NCBI GenBank assembly: GCA_013339765.2
Contig: CM023449.1
Span: forward strand, 219,423,555 to 219,487,554
Origin: Haemaphysalis longicornis
Lineage: Eukaryota; Arthropoda; Arachnida; Ixodida; Ixodidae
Length of the DNA stretch: 64,000 bases
Direction of reading: 5' to 3'
The translations under genes were made by a program, and so were the position numbers. Within the stretch, counting starts at the first letter, position 1. Each line of letters starts with the position of its first letter. This document shows, one piece after another, positions 32,640 to 44,523 of the stretch. The notes beneath the pieces were generated by a model. That model searched no databases. It saw only the letters and a list, made by a program, of their open reading frames with translations, and was not told the DNA's origin.

Positions 32640-33432
32640 GTAGGCGTTTGCGGAAATACTGTGTGACGTAGACTGAAGCACAGACCTTGGCTGCGTATTT
32701 CCTGCAAGCAAATTTTTAAACACGATAATCTTTCTTGGGCTACTTAAACCCAGAAATTTTGGTCTGTCTGTATGTCTGTCTGTGACTTGATACAGCCAGC
32801 CGGCCAAAGTGAAACAAAGTTTGCGCAATAGTCTTGTATACTCACAGCCAAATCTAAACGTCTAAGTCCATCGTTAATATTATAGTTGTCAACATTGTTG
32901 AACAAGAACAAGACATAACGCAAATATAAAGCAGAAAATCAATACAGACATGATATTTGCAGCTTTGCTTTATTAGAAAATTCACGCATGCTTGGTTTTT
33001 GCGATATCAAATAAAAAACTACATCAACTGCAGAAAACCGTCGCCTACTGTTTCCCGCGGTACCTGGCGGCATTTAAAAAAATCAAACGGCAGCACCAAC
33101 GAAAGGTTTGACTATATAGGTTCCACGTTCCGCTTGGGACGCTCGTGGAGTAGGGCAACGTGGTTCTACAAACGTTGTTGTAGGGTGCCTCGATTCACGC
33201 GCGTCTCCAGCATACGGGAGCGCTGGCATCGAGCCACCCGATTTGGAGCAGCGGAACGCGGTAAATTTAAATTGAATTGAACAAACCTTTAGCGTGTTAT
33301 CTTGGAGGGGTACGAGACGGGAGAGGGACAGCATGAGAGGTGAGCGGGAGGCATTTACTTGGCAGGGGCGCCAGTCGACTGTCGCCTTTCGTCGCCATTT
33401 GCAACGAAAGCAGCAGGTATACGCGGCCCTCA
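32640..33432 (-). repeat. Long dispersed repeat, reverse copy
   Basis: Inverted partner of 23665-24540, with the same landmarks in reverse order and about 8.4 kb between the copies. The two could pair as a very long-range inverted repeat. No coding capacity seen. Confidence 0.75.
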
Positions 33433-33678
33433 TTTGCAACTTCAACTGTACTTGCGGGCATTTACGTGCAGTACCGCGTTCTGCAGCCTGTTCTTCTCTG
33501 TGACCAGAGTGAAGCACGGGCGACTACTAGCACAAGGAGCCACCTAGTCAGTCGGCCACTGCACATTCCGCTCAGGGTGCCTTACCTGTTAGACCTTGTG
33601 GGTGGTTTTAGGTGGCATAGACTGCTCTGTATACGGCTGGCAGTAGTTGGCGCAGGTGAATTCCCGAGGCATAATTGC

Positions 33679-34853
33679 TTAAAGGGGCACTGACACAAAA
33701 TTTTGAAGGCGAGATAACGTCGGAGATAGATTGGTGGGAACACATATACATCATCTGCAAAATATCAGCGGCGAATACAGCCTAGAACATATTTAAAATC
33801 AATTTTGAAGTGCGCGAAACGCAACCGAGCAGCCAGCAGAGGACCACGCGCAATTGTAAATAAACAACATCCAAACACGTCACGAGTTTGTGCTTGCCGC
33901 TCCCGCACTACCGGCGTTTTACGCGGGCTCGCCCGGCTCGCCGCTCCAGTCGGAGGGCCGGAGGGCGGAGCTTCTGCTCTCGAGAACGAACGACCCGATC
34001 GTTGGCGGCGGAGGCGCCGTGATTTCGTCAGCTAATCGGGCAGCTGGCCGCGACCAAAGTTCTACAGCGATTCCAGGCACTCTGTTTATATTACTGTTTA
34101 TTACCATTGGATGCGGAAACGCGCCGGAGGCACGAAAAGCTCACTGAGCTAGCCGCACGGTCGCTGTGCAGGCGGCGGCCACGGCCGCGAAGTGGCCCAG
34201 GCCGGCGCAGGTAGCTCGAGTGATAGCTTGTTACCGCTGCACGAAATTGTCCCCAAGTCCCGACCATGGTGGCTTACATGAGAAAGGAGTTAATGATGCG
34301 ATGGCGGGTTGCATTAAAAATTGTCATCTGCACCGCTTACGAGAGCGGCACTCGAATATCCGCCGCAGTGCTAAGCCGAACACATCTGTAGGCGGACCTG
34401 TAGGCAGACCGGCCGGCTGCTCCCAGCGCGCGTCTTGCCACCCACCGTCTCGAGCGTCGCGCGTCGTTCTTTAGCCGCGGTAGCATTTGCACTCGCAGCG
34501 CCTGCGTCACATCCACGGTCGCTTTTTAATTAAGCGCCTCACCAGATCAGTGCGTGGGGGCATTCGCAGAAACTGCCGTCGATGCGGATTCGACAGTGCT
34601 ACGGCGGCTCTGCTCTGTGATATCCCTCCGACGGTCACATGGTCAGCTTTGTTCACACAAAATCCACAAAATCCATCGTTTCGCGGCACTCGCTGAAACC
34701 GAAACTGCGACTGGCCGCATTTAAAATCCCTCTAATTAAACAACCGTCGCACGCTGAAGCAAATGAGGTTTCTACAGGTTATAAGTAGGTCACTAGCTAC
34801 TTATCGCAACGAAAAAAACAAGATGCTAAATTTTTGTGTCAGTGCCCCTTTAA
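33679..34853. mobile_element. TTAA-flanked element with 22-bp perfect ends (1.18 kb)
   Basis: TTAAAGGGGCACTGACACAAAA at the left is matched without error by the reverse complement of the right end, and TTAA stands at both outer edges (33679-33682 and 34850-34853). The TTAA duplication suggests mobilisation by a piggyBac-type transposase (inference), though the ends do not begin with the CC(C/T) usual for that superfamily. The interior is GC-rich and has no transposase frame. Confidence 0.8.
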
Positions 34854-34859
34854 GTCACC

Positions 34860-35687
34860 TAACCTTTAAAATGATCTCAGCATTGGTAGGAAATGTTATT
34901 GCGGTAGGAAATGCTATTTCTTTTGCAAACATTTATTTGATGCTTGTCTCCTTGCTCTTTCCCGGTATTAGAATGGTAACTGGTTTTGAAACTGGCTTAG
35001 AGCGGCCCGTGTAGCAGCAAGTGGAGCAAAGTGCTTGGAGTGGATGTTAGGCCGTAGTTTAGGCTGAGTCATTGACATCTTAATTGGACAGGTTCCCCTC
35101 CGAAACGGTGCCTCGACGCTGTAAGAAAAGCTGGAAATTTTCGACTGGTAAAGTACTTCGTTAACAACACGTGGTGCTTTGCGTCACTAGATACACGCCT
35201 GGGGCACCTCAAGAAGCTGCACGTGTGTGTATTTGTAGGCAATAATGTAGCTGTGCACACGGGTATGGACAATTTTTTCATTTAGCGGCTCCAATCAAGG
35301 GGACCCCTGTGCGTAAGGCAGCTCCCCAAATACAAAAAAAAAAAAAACAATATTTGGAGATAAATTCAGGCCATACCAAGTTGAGCAGAAATACTATGGT
35401 GCCATTTCCTGTTCCCTGTTTGTACGCTAATAAAATTGTGGAATCAAAAAGAAGTGTGCGATCTTTTGATTTTTTAAAGTCACTTTATTGTTTACTCTGA
35501 CAGGCGCGACGCGGGGACTCGTAATCTCCCAAGACAAAAGGCAGGGGAAAACGCCGCACATTACGTAGTGCCTGTTTTTGTTTCTTCCTTTACGTGTGAG
35601 TCTGGTTAATTGCGTCTGAATCGATCTACAACCACTTATCCCGTTCTGTTGTGTGAACATGTACTGGAAAGTAAGCACTAGCTCGTT
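34860..35687. other. No gene recognised
   Basis: Short frames only. A 14-base poly-A run lies near 35334. Confidence 0.35.
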
Positions 35688-36185
35688 TTTTTTAACGTCT
35701 TTATTTCTGCATTGTACAGGTTATAAACCTTGCGACAGAAATGGGGGAATTTATGGTGGAGGCGAGGGGGGCCGCTGTCCACGTCTTCGAAGTGGGGTGG
35801 TCCCGAGGTCGGCTCTGCAAAGAAACGGCCAGGTCCTCTCTCGTCCTTAAAATATTGAAGAAAAGCCCGCCAGAGCCGGAGTGCGTCCCATGGTCCAACG
35901 TGCGATGGTGGATCGATCCACTCCTGGAGGGTGCCAGGTCGGCGTATACGCCGAGAGGCTGAAGTGCAGTCTCCCGAACCGCGGTAAAGGCAGGGCAGTG
36001 CCACAAAAGATGTTCAGTCGTGCCTCTTGCGGGGCATAACGGGCACTGTGGGGTCACGTATGAGCGCGGGTTTGATGAGGTGTGGCCGCGCTGGGGACAG
36101 AAGTTGGCCAGTCTGGGCTCGGCGAAGAATATTAGCCGTGGGCACTTTTACGAGCACGTTAGGATGACAAATTTGGGCTTCCAAA
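35688..36185 (-). mobile_element. LINE 3' end with zinc finger and poly(A)
   Basis: The reverse strand encodes PQCPLCPARGTTEHLLWHCP, the C-x2-C...H...C block that ends several tick-type LINE proteins. A degenerate C-terminal tail follows (FFNILRTREDL). The element ends in AATAAAGACGTT followed by eight A, the forward-strand TTTTTTTTAACGTC at 35688. Overlapping frames 35678-36004 and 35701-36057 are the two frames of this one fragment. The 5' part is missing above about 36185. Confidence 0.7.
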
Positions 36186-36342
36186 CACAAATGAAGAATT
36201 ATTCTTATAACGAGTGACATTTAGGTAACTTTTATAAATGTACACAGCTTAAAAAGTAGGAGAATGCTAATGTTGTCGTCCAACTTGTTTGGTACGTCAA
36301 ACAACCAGATTTGAACAAAGGCAAACTGGTTTTTCCGAGCGT

Positions 36343-37341
36343 TACAGTGAAATCTCGATATAACGAACTTCAGGGGACCGTGGAAAATTGCTCGTTATTC
36401 TGAAAGGTCGTTATAGTGAAAATCGCAAAATTTAAGAAAACAAATAGTATTTCAATGCCTAAAACGACCTACGTGTACAGCAGTGCATCCTTGGAGTCAT
36501 TTTTCACAAAAAAAATGCACTAGTGATCATGAAACAATGCACGTTTATATAAAGTGGTTGGCGATTTTCATCTAGCGCGAGTAGCACAAGCTTCCTAGCA
36601 CGAAGGACTCAAACTCTTACACATTCCTGGGGAGTGAATCAGGGGCCGTTAGGTTTTTCCCCGGACATGTGCGGAGTTTTTGTATGCTGTCTGCCACATC
36701 CGCAGTCGTCGCGTGCTCGTCGTAGTCTTCGAGTGCTGCTGCGGCACCCTCAGAGGCATCGTTGTTCATGCCATCCTCGCTGCCATCTTCACTTCTTCAT
36801 CCTGAACGCTCGCGGTCTGGGCAATGTCCTCTGTTGTCAGCTCCGCTGATGTCCGTGAAGATCCAGCAAGCCACGTGAGCAGCGGCGGAACGTAGAAAAA
36901 GTTGGGGTGGGCGCGAATAGCGCGGCCGCGGCTTTCGGGACGGAGAAGGCTACCCATGCTTCATTTTTTCTCTTCTCCTCACCTTTTTTCCCCCTCTTGC
37001 ATCGGCTGCCGCATTCCGCGGAGCAAGTTGCAAGACGTCCTCTTCTTCGCTGCGCTTTGCCGTGTCGTCTACTAGCACACTGCCCCGGTTGCCGCAATTG
37101 TTTAACGGACTTCTAAGAGTTTTCGGCCTTGAAAATATGAGTTCGTAGTACTGAGGTGTTGTTAACAAGGCACGGAACTAAATAAAACGATCGTTATTTT
37201 GAAACGTTCGCTATTCTGAAGTACGTTGTAGTGAAATAATTTTACATTAAAACTATAAGCAGTCGGCGTGCGATTTCTTAAACGCTCGTTAATCTGAAAA
37301 GTTCGTTAATGTGGTGTTCGTTGTACCGAGGTTTGACTGTA
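36343..37341 (-). mobile_element. Tigger/pogo-like DNA element (1.0 kb)
   Basis: Left end TACAGTGAAATCTCGATATA, reverse complement of right end TACAGTCAAACCTCGGTACA. The inverted repeats begin with CAGT and are flanked by TA at both edges. The GTTATTCTGAA/GTTAATCTGAA theme recurs inside both arms. A reverse-strand segment at about 36790-36880, SAELTTEDIAQTASVQDEEV, resembles the acidic C-terminus of Tigger transposases, so it is probably an internally deleted copy. Same family as 541-1270 by its ends. Confidence 0.75.
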
Positions 37342-37591
37342 TTTCCTGCTTTTGCTCGGTATGTTTCTTGTTCCTAGGAATGGTCTGACAGATACTGGTC
37401 GTCTCAGCCAGTCAAAAGGCTTTAAAATCCGGGTGACTAAGGCTAATGTAAAATACCTGGACTAGCTTGGCTATACCTTTACCTAACCTGCGACGTACTA
37501 GCTGTACAGGTAGCGACAGACAGCTCGGCAGCTTGTCGAACATGTTCAAACTTTTGCTTACAGTAGAATAACATCCGCTTTACAAGTTTAA

Positions 37592-37740
37592 CCCTGGTAT
37601 TCCGAATCCCTCCTCCACTCGAGCCTCGAGTCGAGGAGATCCTTAAAATCTTCTTTTGCATGTAAAAGCATCGCGTTACCCTCCACTCAGCCGCGTCGAG
37701 GGAACATATCGAGTGGGGGACATACTGAAAATACCGTCGT
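37592..37740. mobile_element. Short MITE with GC-rich arms, copy 1
   Basis: The left part, CCCTGGTATTCCGAATCCCT and CCACTCGAGCCTCGAG, matches the right arm of 41714-41860 read on the other strand. Its right end, GACATACTGAAAATACCGTC, matches that element's left end. The two are inverted copies of a ~150-bp element with related ends. Confidence 0.55.
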
Positions 37741-37755
37741 AAGACCCTTAAAACA

Positions 37756-37938
37756 GAGAAATAGAGATTACTTTTTATTGGCACCGATTCCGAAGCCGAG
37801 TTGGCGATGGTTGTTTCTAATTGACCTTGAGTTGGTTGGGAAGGAAGCCGGAGAAATAGAGATTACTTTTTCGTTGGCCCCGATTCCGAAGCTGAGGTGG
37901 CGATGGCTGCTTCTAATTTACCTTTAGTTGGTTTGGAG
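37756..37938 (+). repeat. Tandem duplication of a 95-bp unit
   Basis: GAGAAATAGAGATTACTTTT starts at 37756 and again at 37851. The two units stay similar to the end, including CCGATTCCGAAGC and TGGCGATGG. Confidence 0.85.
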
Positions 37939-38239
37939 GTATGCGCTAAATTTATCAGTTTGTAAAGTAATCAATGGCCATAACCTGAAATGTCACGCAT
38001 CGATTCATTATTTTGGTACCACTCTGAAAGAAATACAACCGGGTAAAGGCCAAAGGTAATGAATAGGAGCTGCGGCTTCTTCAATAGTTTTGTAAATCTC
38101 GATAATCCTCTCCCCGTACAGAGATTTCGTACAGATGGGTATTGTCTTTCTTCGTCTCCGTCAGCAAAACAGTTGCCGAGGCGAGTAACGAGCACGCGAC
38201 CCCGCGTTCAGTAGCTCCACGCTATAAAGCATGGAGCGT

Positions 38240-38273
38240 GGATCAGCGCACTCTATAAAGAGTGCGCTGATCC
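38240..38273. repeat. Perfect hairpin, 15-bp arms and 4-base loop
   Basis: GGATCAGCGCACTCT is followed by ATAA and then by its exact reverse complement AGAGTGCGCTGATCC. Related fragments surround it: AGCTCCACGCT with ATGGAGCGTGG at 38213-38239, and GATCAGCGTGGAGC near 38316. The sequence could extrude as a cruciform. It may be the end or centre of a foldback element. Confidence 0.85.
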
Positions 38274-38389
38274 GCACAATGGTCAGACACATTAAAAAAA
38301 AAAACCGTCCTGCAGCGCGATCAGCGTGGAGCATTTTCTTTCCTTTTCTGGTGAGCTTGCCAGCAGGTATATGCGCCTGAGTACCGTAT

Positions 38390-38871
38390 TAGGCCTCATT
38401 CACATAGCCGTCACCATCTCCCTCACGGCATCGTCACGTCGAAGAACCGCGACGGAGACGTAACGGGCTTGTGTTCGCACTGGAGCTCTCCGTCAGAGTA
38501 CCGGGTCGTTTGCCTAGTGATCTGTTTAGCCCAGAATTGAGCGTGCTTGATCTGAAAAGTAAATAAAATGTCGTGATATATACGATACAAGATTCTTATA
38601 ATGCAAAAAATAAATAATGGTTTTTTACTTTGCAAACCGTGTGCTCACTTTTCGCTTAATTTAGCCGCAAAAATTTCATTCTTCTGATTGATTGGTTTAC
38701 CGCGGTGTGTGGCGCCGTCGCGTTGACGGAACGGAAACGTAGGGCTCGGCTTCCCGTCACCGTCGCACAGTCTTCGGCGAGAATCGCCCGAGAAAAAGTC
38801 GCCCAAGACGGAAGACGGTGACGTGACGGTGCCGTGACGGGGTGAAAAACGACTGTGTAAATGAGGGCTTA
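38390..38871. mobile_element. TA-flanked MITE (0.48 kb)
   Basis: Left end TAGGCCTCATTCACATAGCC, reverse complement of right end TAAGCCCTCATTTACACAGTC, with TA at both edges. The interior is rich in GACGG/CCGTC motifs near both ends. No frame of note. Confidence 0.65.
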
Positions 38872-38966
38872 CTCTCTTATGCTTCGCCCTGAACTCTACC
38901 AGGAAGCCATATCTTCTTGAAAAAAATAAAATTATTATTACTCTTTTTGGTATTACTACTGATCAA

Positions 38967-39126
38967 TTGTGGGGTTTAACGCCTCGAAGCTGCATGCGTC
39001 TGGGCTATTAGGCGTGTCGTAGCCGAGGGCTTCGGATTAATTTTGACCACCTGGAAGTCTTTAAAGTGCGCCGAAATCTCGAATATACGGGTGTACACAA
39101 TTTTCGCCTCCATCAGAAAGCCAGAC
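38967..39126 (-). mobile_element. Ruka-like SINE, tail and body only
   Basis: From GTGGGGTTTAACGCC through GGCTTCGGATTAATTTTGAC and GTGCGCCGAAATCTCG to CGCCTCCATCAGAAAGC. The tRNA-like head is replaced by a TAC/TAG microsatellite. Confidence 0.75.
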
Positions 39127-39160
39127 TTATTATTACTACTACTACTACTAGTGGTAGTAA

Positions 39161-39196
<36 letters not shown>

Positions 39197-39295
39197 CTTG
39201 GAGAGCATTACAACACTACTACTACGACTACTAGTAGTAGTACTAGTAGTAAAAGTACTAGTAGTAGCACTACTACTACGACTACTGACAGCAGT
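39127..39295. repeat. (TAC)n/(TAG)n compound, partly palindromic microsatellite
   Basis: Runs of TAC and TAG alternate (ACTACTACTAGTGGTAG, then about 14 TAG units, then ACTACTAGTAGTAGTACTAG), so arms of complementary sequence face each other. Confidence 0.9.
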
Positions 39296-40213
39296 CTTTT
39301 TATATGGTCACAACTACAGGCCCAGCATACCGACCACATGGGCGACTAGTCGGCGCTGTAGTAGTAGCAGTAGTTAACGCTGGTTACAGCGCTGACAAGG
39401 AATGTAGACAGCGTTCAGCAAGATATGGCAGCCCTCCCGTAGGCAACTTCAAAATTTATTGCGCTGAAGCTGCGACACAAAGCTTCGGGCGAGTGTGGTT
39501 TGTCTATTTCTTTTTCTTTTTTACGCATTATGTAAGCTCAGATAAAGCCCAGCTGCATCGCAATATCGTTCACACATTTCATCCAGTGTAAATGGTGAAT
39601 TAAAATGCAGCGGCCACTCTGGGTATGTGGTGGATAGAAGATTCGAAGATAGCTGGCGGCGGTTTTATTCCTATCGCCAGTAGAGGGTTCATGCGCCGCA
39701 GCACGGGCGTTTCCGCCCAGCAACAAACCGAGGCAGGTAAACAGGTCGAAAGTGTGGTAACATGAAAGTGCGTTAATGACTCGCACGTGTCTGGCGGTCC
39801 TCACAGAACCGGAACTGGAACGTGCTCTCCAGCTCCCTCCTTTTGCAATGAGATTTTGTTTACGTTCGTTACTAAACTTGACTGCTCGTTGACGCAGCGG
39901 TGCATGGCACCTGCGCCGAGCCAGAGCGACGCCCACAGCTCTTGGCTACATGAAAACTCAAGTTCAACTGAAGTTTTTTTTGTGAACCGATAGGGTTCGG
40001 CGGATTTTTCGTGTCCGGCGAGAAATACGGGCAAAAAGGCCAACTTGATCGAAATTTTTATTAGAGAACGGATGTAACTTGTTGTAAAGCGAAACTTTCT
40101 ATTCCTCACTGATGGCGTTCGATGTCGCGGGACAACGCACTGCAGGAAAGCCAACTTTACACAGTGGGTTTCCCGAAACGACGATGATGATAAGCGAAGG
40201 CACATCAAGCACA

Positions 40214-40307
40214 TAAAAAAAAAAACGCTTTGCGCCGTCGGAGTCAAACCAGGGTCCCTCGGGTTGTGAAGCCGACTCCTAACCGATTCCGCCATTCCGA
40301 CACGGTC
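40214..40307 (-). mobile_element. tRNA-like SINE or tRNA pseudogene with T-run
   Basis: On the reverse strand: A-box TGGCGGAATCGG, an anticodon-like loop TTCACAA, GAGGGACCCTGGTTTGACTC as variable region and B-box, then GCGCAAAGCG and eleven T, which would stop RNA polymerase III. The stems do not pair fully, so it is a decayed tRNA-derived copy. It matches the elements at 6158 and 56606. Confidence 0.55.
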
Positions 40308-40556
40308 AAATCACCTAAAATTTAAAGCGAAGCTTTCTGGGTCTCTCTGATGACGACCGTCGCGTCACCAAAACTCTGTGAACCCCTACAGCCTCAACGG
40401 CAGCGAACGAATCCCTCCAGAGAAAGCTGAGCATTTCAACCGTCGTGTTACACGAAGGGGCTTTTGTTATTATTATAACAATTACCCCAAAACAAATTAT
40501 GCCCAAATTGTGCGCTAGGACGACTTTACCGCAACGCCGAGCTCAATTTAATTTTG

Positions 40557-40800
40557 ATTTGATTGATTGATTGTGGGGTTTAACGCACCGACGCAACGCA
40601 GGCGATGAGGCGCGCCGTAGCGGAGGGCTCAGGAATAATTTTGACCACCTGGGGATCTATAACGTGCGCCGAAATCTCGTACACACGGGCGTTTTTGCTT
40701 TTCGCCTCCATCAGAAAAGCGGCCGCCGCGGCCGGGAATCGAACCCGCGACCTCATGCTCAGAAGCGCAACGCCTTAGCCACTGAGCCACCGCGGCGGTT
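40557..40800 (-). mobile_element. Ruka-like SINE, copy D (complete, best preserved)
   Basis: Reverse strand, head at 40800: CCGCGGTGGCTCAGTGGCTA and AAGGCGTTGCGCTTCTGAGC (A-box region), GCGGGTTCGATTCCCGGCCG (perfect B-box), GCGGCCGCTTTTCTGATGGA, the CCCAGGTGGTCAAAATTATT block and a tail of AATC units. Both polymerase III boxes are intact. This is the reference copy for the family in this window. Confidence 0.9.
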
Positions 40801-41027
40801 CAATTTAATTTTCACGATTGGTTAGTTTCAAGTAAGTTGTGAACGCCAAAGAATTAACCGTCTGCTGTCAATACATGAAGGTCTACTGGAGGAGTATGGT
40901 TACAGAAAATGGTTGTAACTGGCAACCCTTGTTTTGTCAAAACCTTCCAAAAAATAAATGACAAGTGACCACTAAGACGACTGTGTCATTATGCCGAGTT
41001 TCATTTACTGATCATTATTCCTTAGTT

Positions 41028-41175
41028 CGATGGAGGGACGATTTACGAAAATTTTGGGGAAAGGGTAGACGTAGTTATAGTACTCGATAGAAGTCGCTTT
41101 AAATCTTTGGGAGAGGCCTTCGTCATGCAGTGGAAACAACCAGGCTGATGATGGTGATGGGGATGATTATTACTC
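41028..41175 (+). mobile_element. RTE-like LINE 3' end, copy 2
   Basis: TTCGATGGAGGGACGATTTA, GGGGAAAGGGTAGACGTAGT and TTTGGGAGAGGCCTTCGTCA match the 32.03-kb copy, followed by a short GATGATGGTGATGGG tail. Confidence 0.6.
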
Positions 41176-41713
41176 AATTTACCGTGAAGTTGTAAATGCT
41201 GTGGAATTCAAGTGTGCTGTCAGTACATGAGCTTCTACGGGAGGGAAACGAACAGTACCACGTTCGTCTGCTGAGATATAACTCCAGTGTTTCCAAGTTT
41301 CATTATGTGTTCACAAAGTCGTAGTCACCACCATTATCGAATGATGAGAAAAATAAATACGTGTGCATTCTTTAACCAATGTGGTTGATGTGATATTTTA
41401 TGCAGCTTGGCTGGTCATCCACTTTCACATAGCCACACAGAAAACAAGCGCCGTAACAAACAGAGGCTAAGTGTGCTTATGAACCAACACGCCCACACCT
41501 TTTCCCTACTGAAGTTCACACAGTGAAATGGCTCTTAATTTTTGTTGAAATATTGAGTGAATGGTTAATTCATTTATTTACTTTGTTGGTTGAGTAAAAT
41601 GATTGGGTTGATAGCCGTGCTATGAAAGGTTTTCAAATATACAACTGCATATGTGCTATTCAGAGTACACGCAAAGGTTTTTTGTGTTTGTTCCTCGAGT
41701 GATTGCGCGCTAA

Positions 41714-41860
41714 GGACCGTATTCTGAATTCTTCCTACCCTCCATTTGCCCCCTCCACTCGGCTGAGGGGAGGATTCCGCAATGAATATGCAAGGGAAAT
41801 CGATTTCAATGATCTCCTTTACTGGAGGCTCGAGTGAAGGAAGGACTAAGAATACTAGGG
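41714..41860. mobile_element. Short MITE with GC-rich arms, copy 2
   Basis: GGACCGTATTCTGAATTCTT at the left, GGCTCGAGTGAAGGAAGGAC and GAATACTAGGG at the right. Inverted relative to 37592-37740. Confidence 0.55.
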
Positions 41861-41865
41861 TGAGA

Positions 41866-41886
41866 TGTGATTGATTGATGATTTGA

Positions 41887-41945
<59 letters not shown>

Positions 41946-41955
41946 TGATTGAACT
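41866..41955 (+). repeat. (GATT)n microsatellite
   Basis: About 17 GATT units with small interruptions. Such arrays often mark the tail of Ruka-like SINEs, but no SINE body adjoins here. Confidence 0.9.
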
Positions 41956-42258
41956 TGTTGAATACTTAAATAATTGAGTTGATTAGCCGTTTTACAAATT
42001 GTGCCCAATACAACCATATGGGTAGGTTCTGCGAATGCGAGTAACACTCAGCTACGCTTCAACCTGCACCCACGGATTTTTTGGGGCTGGCCCTCCTAGT
42101 GCTCGCGCACTGAAATAAGGGAACGAAAAAAATCAGCAGTATGTGTATACACTAGCAGAGCTTTTCCAGCCTAATTTTCCCCCGGTATCAGCGCATGGGG
42201 CCAAACGAGTTCAAAATATCCCCAGTCCACTTCTTTTCCACTTTCTATTTCAGTAAAG

Positions 42259-42430
42259 CACTCACTCACTCACTCACTCACTCACTCACTCACTCACTCA
42301 CTCACTCACTCACTCACTCACTCACTCACTCACTCACTCACTCACTCACTCACTCACTCACTCACTCACTCACTCACTCACTCACTCACTCACTCACTCA
42401 CTCACTCACTCACTCACTCACTCACTCACT
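42259..42430 (+). repeat. (TCAC)n microsatellite, 43 units
   Basis: A perfect 172-base array. In one frame it reads as repeated SLTH and joins flanking codons into a false 140-codon ORF. Confidence 0.95.
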
Positions 42431-42434
42431 TCCA

Positions 42435-44510
42435 GCATATTTTTTTCCCAGTATCAGCGCATGTGGCCCAAATACTTTGTTCCCACAGTGGCCGTATGTC
42501 CGAGAGTACCAATGCTCACACAAAACCTTTCACTCATTATTAAACACGCAGCAAGTGCTCTATCGTCTCTGTACAATCACACATCAGGCAGTGTGGGCTT
42601 TGCTGGGCTTCTTTTAAATGCAGATCTTTGCGAGTCAAACCCAAGTCAAGCCGAAACCTACACATCAGGGTCTCCTGGCGTCCATGGGCCGATCACGGAG
42701 CCAGAACTTTGGCTCAGTATTTAGCCTGTTGAGAACTTCTCGTTCATTCTTGGGTCGGACCAATTCAGGGTGATAGCTTGTTTACGCAACGGACTGTGGC
42801 GTTGGCGTCTTGAATTACGCATATCCAAGAATGTTCCATTGTGATGTCGCCTTGTACTGCCCAAAGTTACAGGGCGCATGTTGATTCGTTCTATGTCTGC
42901 GGGTGTTGCTTCGGCGGCGGGGATGTGTTAGTGAACAGACTCAGCGGGCTTTGTCGCACCCCGTACCGTGTTCGCAATATTCGGGGAGCACTAGCAGAGA
43001 ATTGGAATCTCCTGCGTAAAGTGTGATTGTCCGCGTTCGTTTCACGGACGGTACGTAATATTGACCTTTTGAAAATTTTGTGTATGATGTTGGGAGTTTG
43101 TCAGTTCTGTTTTCTTGTTGTTTGTTCGTTAACCTGTTTCGGTAAACACATCTGAGTTTCTGCATGAGAGAGGAAGCTGTAACACATGACCATTTGTACA
43201 CGCACCTACGATTGGTTCTTGTTGTGGCCAATCAGCGGTCTAATGTAGGTCCATTGATAGACTCCGCTCACTCGATGCTGTGACGCCCCTTTGGGAGGCG
43301 GGCTTTATAACAAAACGGGTGTTCGATGGTTTTACGCTAGCAGACGCCGGAGGGCGCCAAAAAGCCCTCTTCAGTCAGATATGTTCAGCTACGTGCCTTT
43401 GAGTATTTTCCTTGTTTCGGTGTAATAAGTATAACATTCTAAATCCTATGCCTTGAATGTAAGCGAATACCGTTGCCTGTAAATTCAACCAGTTCAACAA
43501 GCTTCTAGAGTCCGAAACAACATGCAAAAGTGGCACGTTGGAGAAAACTGCCCACTGCGCTTCGCTTATCAAGTGCGGAAGACGTTGTTACGACATACAA
43601 CGATCAGTGAGGCGGCTATCGCCTAAGAGCGACGCGGGAATCCTTATCTTACGATGATAGGGGTGCGAAATTCCCGCCATTTTGCTACGGAATCAGAATG
43701 CGCCTGTTTGTACGGGCCTCACTTCGCTGTAGCCGTTAGACGGAAGGCGGTATTTGTTCACCTGCTGTACCTTTTCAAGAAACCATTCTAAAGCGCAGCA
43801 AATTCCTTCAGTTTTAAATTCGCCGATAGCGTCACTTGTGACCACGAGTGACAAAGTTCGCGAGCAAGAAAGTTTGAAATGAGTCCGCTTCCAGATTTTC
43901 AGAGTGCAATGAGAATGTACCTCGTTAATAAAAACATAATTTGATGAACACTGGCAGTGCCCGTGAAAACGCCCAAGCTTTCTGGGCCTGAGGAAGCAAC
44001 TTACGCGAAAATGGCCATAGAAAGAAAGAATGGAACCATCAAGCTAACATTACTAATACTAAGGCATGGTGGGGTAATGAGCAATCCAATGGGCAATCCA
44101 ATATGCATGTATTAGAAAAGAACTTAAACGGGAACTTAGTTTTGTACCACATGCAACACGGAAAACAAAGAACACGTTGAACTGTGCAGCACTCAAAAAC
44201 CTGTTGTCGAGTTGACAAGGATAAGAAACAGAGGCTAAATGGAGGTGTGCGCAGATAGGCAAGATTAGACGAGCTGGGGACCCAAGAACGGACTTAATGA
44301 TGACGAGGGATATATAGGTACGGACAACCGGAATAGGCTGATGGACATAAAGAGCATTAATAGAGCCAACCTCTTTATTTCGGGGAGCGTTAATTCGTGC
44401 GGAGGGGGAGGACGGAGAAGGACGAAAGGTATACCCTCATTCGTCCTCTCTTTCAACAGATTCGAGGTTTCACAGAAGCCTAACCTTTCTTGTAAGCCTT
44501 GATAATATCC
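42435..44510. other. No gene recognised
   Basis: About 2 kb without a domain-bearing frame. Around 43.27-43.37 kb a GC-rich patch (CGCCCCTTTGGGAGGCGGGC) looks like an Sp1-type palindrome. I cannot tie it to a transcript. Confidence 0.35.
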
Positions 44511-44523
44511 GGGTGTGTTCCAG

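Noticed and set aside
40705..40800. A genuine tRNA gene at the head of the Ruka-like copy D
   Set aside because: A- and B-boxes are clear, but the sequence continues without a break into the SINE body and recurs in the other copies with the same body.
42195..42617. 140-codon frame rich in SLTH repeats
   Set aside because: It is a translation of the (TCAC)43 microsatellite. The repeat period of 4 makes every frame open.
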